In this document: positions 14,282-16,504 of the stretch, one piece after another | Numbering within the stretch: the first letter of the stretch is position 1 | Layout of the letters: every line of letters starts with the position of its first letter | NCBI GenBank assembly: GCA_900549915.1 | Contig: URQF01000023.1 | Span: 1 to 16,504 of the forward strand | Reading direction: 5' to 3' | DNA from: an uncultured Mollicutes bacterium | GTDB lineage: Bacteria > Bacillota_I > Bacilli_A > RFN20 > CAG-288 | DNA length: 16,504 nucleotides | Program-made: the position numbers and the translations under genes | The notes under the pieces: model-generated | What the model saw: the letters and a program-made list of their open reading frames with translations, nothing else | What the model was told of the DNA's origin: nothing | Database searches by the model: none

Positions 14282-16213
14282 ATGAAAGAAACCAAACAAT
14301 TCCAAACGGAAAGCAAGCAGCTCTTGAACTTAAGGATCAATTCTATTTATTCGAATAAGGAAGTCTTTCTTCGGGAACTGATTTCGAATGCGAGTGATGC
14401 GATTGATAAATACAAATATTTTTCTTTGACCGATACGAAAGAATATCCGATTAAGGATAAGTATCTGATCCGGATTACTCCTAACAAGGAAGAACGGACT
14501 ATTACTATTTCGGATAATGGTATCGGAAGGGACAAAGAAGGACTGGAAGAGAACCTGGGAACTATTGCCCGCTCCGGATCCAAGGAGTTCCTTTTGAAAC
14601 ATCAGGACGATAAGGATAAAGGAGACAGGAACATCATTGGTCAGTTCGGTGTTGGCTTCTATTCCGCTTTCATGGTGGCCAAGAAGATTGAAGTCACGAC
14701 AAAGAAGAGGAACGGAAAGGCTTATCGTTTCACGAGTGATGGCATTGATTCCTACTCGATTGAAGATGTCGATTCTTTTGATAAGGATTCCGGAACCGAT
14801 ATCAAGGTCTATTTAAAGGATGATAACGAGGAAGAGAACTTCACAAAATATCTTGGCGACTTTGAAATCGAGGAGCTTGTGAAGAAATATTCCGACTATG
14901 TCCGTTATCCGATCAGGATGGAAGAGACTCACGTTTCCCATGAATATGATAAGGACGGAAAAGTCATTCCGGAAAAAGACAAGACAACAATCGAAGATAA
15001 GACCTTGAATAGCAGAGTTCCGCTTTGGAAGAAAGCAAAAAGCCAGGTCAGCGAGAAAGAGTTGAATGACTTCTATAAAACTACGTACCATGACTATGAA
15101 GAACCTCTCTGTTCTCTCTTTGTCAAATTGGAGGGTATGGTTTCCTTCAATGCCTTAGTCTTTATTCCAAGTCATGTACCTTATGATCTTTATTCGGATA
15201 AATACGAAAAAGGACTTTCCCTTTATACAAAAGGAATCTTTATCAAAGACAAATGCAGCGAACTTGTTCCGGATTATCTGAAATTCATCAAAGGACTTGT
15301 TGATTGCGATGACTTCCCGCTGAATATCTCCCGTGAGAGGCTGCAGGCTTCTCCTTTAATGAAGAAGATCAGCGACGCCATTGAGAAGAAAGTCGTTGAG
15401 AAACTGAAAGACAGGCAGAAGAATGAGAAAGACAAATACCTGAAATTCAATAAACTCTTTGGCAACTATATCAAGGGCGGAATCTATTCTTCTTATGGCG
15501 CTAAGAAAGATACTCTTCAGGATTTGCTTAGGTATGCAACCTACAAACATGAGGAACCGATTTCCTTATCTCAATACGTGAAAGAAAGGAAATCGGATCA
15601 GAAGGAAATCTATTTTGCTTCTGGCAAAACAAAGGAATCGATCAAGCTTCTTCCGCAGAGGGAAGCCTATGTCAAGAAGGACGAGGATGTTCTCTTCTTA
15701 AGGGACGATATTGATGAGTTTACTCTCAGGGTGAGGCAAGACTACGATAAGAAGCCGTTCAAGAATATCGAATCAGCGTCTGGCGATGACCTTTCCAAAG
15801 AAGAAAAGGATAAGCTTGAAACGGCAAAGAGGGAGCATAAACGCTTCCTGGATACTTTAACGGAATCCTTGAAAGGCAAGGTGGATGAAGTCTCCTTCTC
15901 CTCCAAGCTGGTTTCTTCTCCGGTCTGCTTATCCACGAAGGAAGGCTTAAGCAGGAACAGGGAAAGAGTTCTGGATGGCCAGGCCAAACGGGAAGGCGAA
16001 GAGGAAAATGCGCCTAAGAGCGTGAAAGTCCTTGAAATCAACCCGGAATCCGATCTTTTCAAAGCAAGGAGCAAGCTCGACGATGATAAAGTCAAGGAAT
16101 ACGGAAGCGTCCTTTATGACGAGGCACGGCTGATTTCTGGCTTTGAAATCGATGATAAGGAAGACTTCCTGAAGAAGCTGAATAGGCTCAGGGTGCTAGC
16201 TTTATCCAAGTAG
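14282..16213 (+). CDS. htpG: Molecular chaperone HtpG (Hsp90)
   Basis: 643 residues, normal for bacterial Hsp90, an ATP-driven dimeric chaperone. The GHKL ATPase has ELISNASDA (32-40, with Glu32, Asn35, Asp39), DNGIG at 78-82 and the lid segment GQFGVGFYSAF. The middle domain contains LNISRE-x-LQ and the C terminus the dimerisation part. AGG supplies residue 83, the Met of DNGIGM that lines the ATP pocket; residue 353, the Met of SREMLQ; and residue 18 in LLNL-M-INSIYSN. Arg in VFLRELIS is CGG and in SRE is CGT. By hand count there are about 19 AGG codons against four internal ATG. GAGG lies seven bases before the ATG. Regulated by CIRCE. Confidence 0.97.
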   Translation: MKETKQFQTESKQLLNLRINSIYSNKEVFLRELISNASDAIDKYKYFSLTDTKEYPIKDKYLIRITPNKEERTITISDNGIGRDKEGLEENLGTIARSGSKEFLLKHQDDKDKGDRNIIGQFGVGFYSAFMVAKKIEVTTKKRNGKAYRFTSDGIDSYSIEDVDSFDKDSGTDIKVYLKDDNEEENFTKYLGDFEIEELVKKYSDYVRYPIRMEETHVSHEYDKDGKVIPEKDKTTIEDKTLNSRVPLWKKAKSQVSEKELNDFYKTTYHDYEEPLCSLFVKLEGMVSFNALVFIPSHVPYDLYSDKYEKGLSLYTKGIFIKDKCSELVPDYLKFIKGLVDCDDFPLNISRERLQASPLMKKISDAIEKKVVEKLKDRQKNEKDKYLKFNKLFGNYIKGGIYSSYGAKKDTLQDLLRYATYKHEEPISLSQYVKERKSDQKEIYFASGKTKESIKLLPQREAYVKKDEDVLFLRDDIDEFTLRVRQDYDKKPFKNIESASGDDLSKEEKDKLETAKREHKRFLDTLTESLKGKVDEVSFSSKLVSSPVCLSTKEGLSRNRERVLDGQAKREGEEENAPKSVKVLEINPESDLFKARSKLDDDKVKEYGSVLYDEARLISGFEIDDKEDFLKKLNRLRVLALSK

Positions 16214-16225
16214 AACAAAAAACTC

Positions 16226-16257
16226 AAAAAAGAGGACCAAAAAAGTCCTCTTTTTTT
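16226..16257 (+). terminator. htpG terminator, active on both strands
   Basis: Arms GAGGAC and GTCCTC extended by A/T pairing, loop CAAAAAA, then seven T. The A run on the other side gives a T tract to leftward transcripts too. Confidence 0.9.
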
Positions 16258-16300
16258 GCTATTTTCAAAGTTTTTCGGAAAGTCCTTTGAAAGGAAAATC
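16226..16300 (-). ncRNA. Candidate short RNA downstream of htpG
   Basis: A consensus-like minus-strand promoter (16307-16334) points at the htpG terminator only about 75 bases away, with no ORF between. The predicted transcript can form a hairpin from perfect arms TTTCAAAG and CTTTGAAA (14-base loop) and then ends at the terminator stem and its U tract. The promoter-hairpin-terminator layout is typical of a small RNA. It matches no family I recognise, and A/T-rich chance is a real alternative. Confidence 0.35.
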
Positions 16301-16306
16301 GGAAAC

Positions 16307-16334
16307 ATTATATAGGAACAAGATATATTTTCAA
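16307..16334 (-). promoter_or_regulatory. Minus-strand promoter at the right edge
   Basis: -35 TTGAAA (16329-16334), a 16-base spacer, -10 TATAAT (16307-16312). It drives towards the 3' end of htpG. Confidence 0.5.
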
Positions 16335-16337
16335 TAA

Positions 16338-16352
16338 TGTAAAGCGCTTACC
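16338..16352. promoter_or_regulatory. LacI/CcpA-like operator palindrome
   Basis: TGTAAAGCGCTTACC is a near-palindrome centred on AGCGCT. It resembles catabolite-response or LacI-family operators but has one extra base relative to the cre consensus. It lies just upstream of the minus-strand -35. Confidence 0.35.
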
Positions 16353-16413
16353 TTTCAAAATCAGTTCATTTCAATCAAATTTCCGAAAAGAAATACAACT
16401 TTCTTTACACTAT

Positions 16414-16421
16414 GATACAAT
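16414..16421 (+). promoter_or_regulatory. Possible extended -10 promoter, rightward
   Basis: TGATACAA plus T gives a TGn-TACAAT element. There is no clear -35, and no gene begins within the window after it. Weak call. Confidence 0.22.
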
Positions 16422-16451
16422 CCTGACTTTTACAGTTGACCCCCGGAAAAT

Positions 16452-16474
16452 GGCGTAATACGGCGTTATCCGCC
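16452..16474. repeat. GC-rich inverted repeat next to the right-edge stop codon
   Basis: Arms GGCGTAA and TTA(TC)CGCC with a two-base bulge, directly after the stop of the leftward partial ORF. It lacks a T tract, so it is not a standard terminator. Confidence 0.35.
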
Positions 16475-16504
16475 TTATTCGAATATCTTGTCCAGCTTCT
16501 TTTT
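16475..16504 (-). CDS. Possible C-terminal end of a leftward gene
   Basis: Nine codons read KKKLDKIFE and then TAA, entering from the right edge. The composition suits a lysine-rich protein end, and a GC-rich inverted repeat follows at once. Too short to identify. Confidence 0.3.
   Translation of the reverse strand, partial: KKKLDKIFE

Noticed and set aside
120..16213. AGG read as Leu, Ser or another residue instead of Met
   Set aside because: The most constrained columns (GIGM, SREMLQ, FGMVLQ, SKGMK, FCMNPGG) are specifically Met; only variable columns would also allow Leu.
1..16504. CRISPR array, insertion sequence, prophage, tRNA or rRNA
   Set aside because: I found no direct-repeat array, transposase, integrase, cloverleaf or rRNA-like segment. 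The CCU tRNA expected for the AGG change is not in this window.

Overview
The dominant signal in this window is a changed genetic code: AGG is read as methionine, not arginine. In nearly every recognisable family here, AGG codons sit where homologues have Met (or a bulky aliphatic residue). Invariant arginines are written with CGT, CGC, CGA, CGG or AGA. The pattern holds on both strands and in every large gene. From memory, AGG becoming the dominant Met codon was reported for one clade of uncultivated Bacilli (Shulgina and Eddy, Codetta screen, 2021). Gene content and gene order (rimP-nusA-ylxR-L7Ae, HrcA/CIRCE, strong Shine-Dalgarno sites, NatA-like and BmrCD-like ABC systems) agree with an uncultivated, probably host-associated, low-GC member of the Bacilli. 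TGA still acts as a stop (8612-8614), so this is not the Mycoplasma code.

Layout. Positions 1-3158 on the minus strand hold the translation/transcription operon rimP, nusA, ylxR and an L7Ae-like gene, with an uncertain partial ORF at the left edge where infB would be expected. Its promoter and a leader hairpin, possibly a NusA-dependent attenuator, lie at 3180-3285. Diverging to the right, 3395-6933 encodes an asymmetric heterodimeric type IV ABC exporter; it ends at a bidirectional terminator shared with a convergent tetR gene. tetR diverges from a three-gene operon (7694-11892) of two NatA-like ATPases and one permease with a roughly 500-residue ectodomain. The divergent promoters share a -10 region flanked by two perfect inverted repeats.

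Positions 11924-14149 hold a HAD-family hydrolase, with a promoter placed as for a leaderless mRNA, and a COG2509-type FAD-dependent oxidoreductase. By standard translation neither protein contains any internal methionine. Then comes htpG under a CIRCE operator, closed by a strong terminator. The right edge (16258-16504) has no complete gene. It holds a minus-strand promoter that could make a short RNA, an operator-like palindrome and the tail of a convergent ORF.

All protein statements below assume AGG = Met. Residue numbers are unchanged by this.
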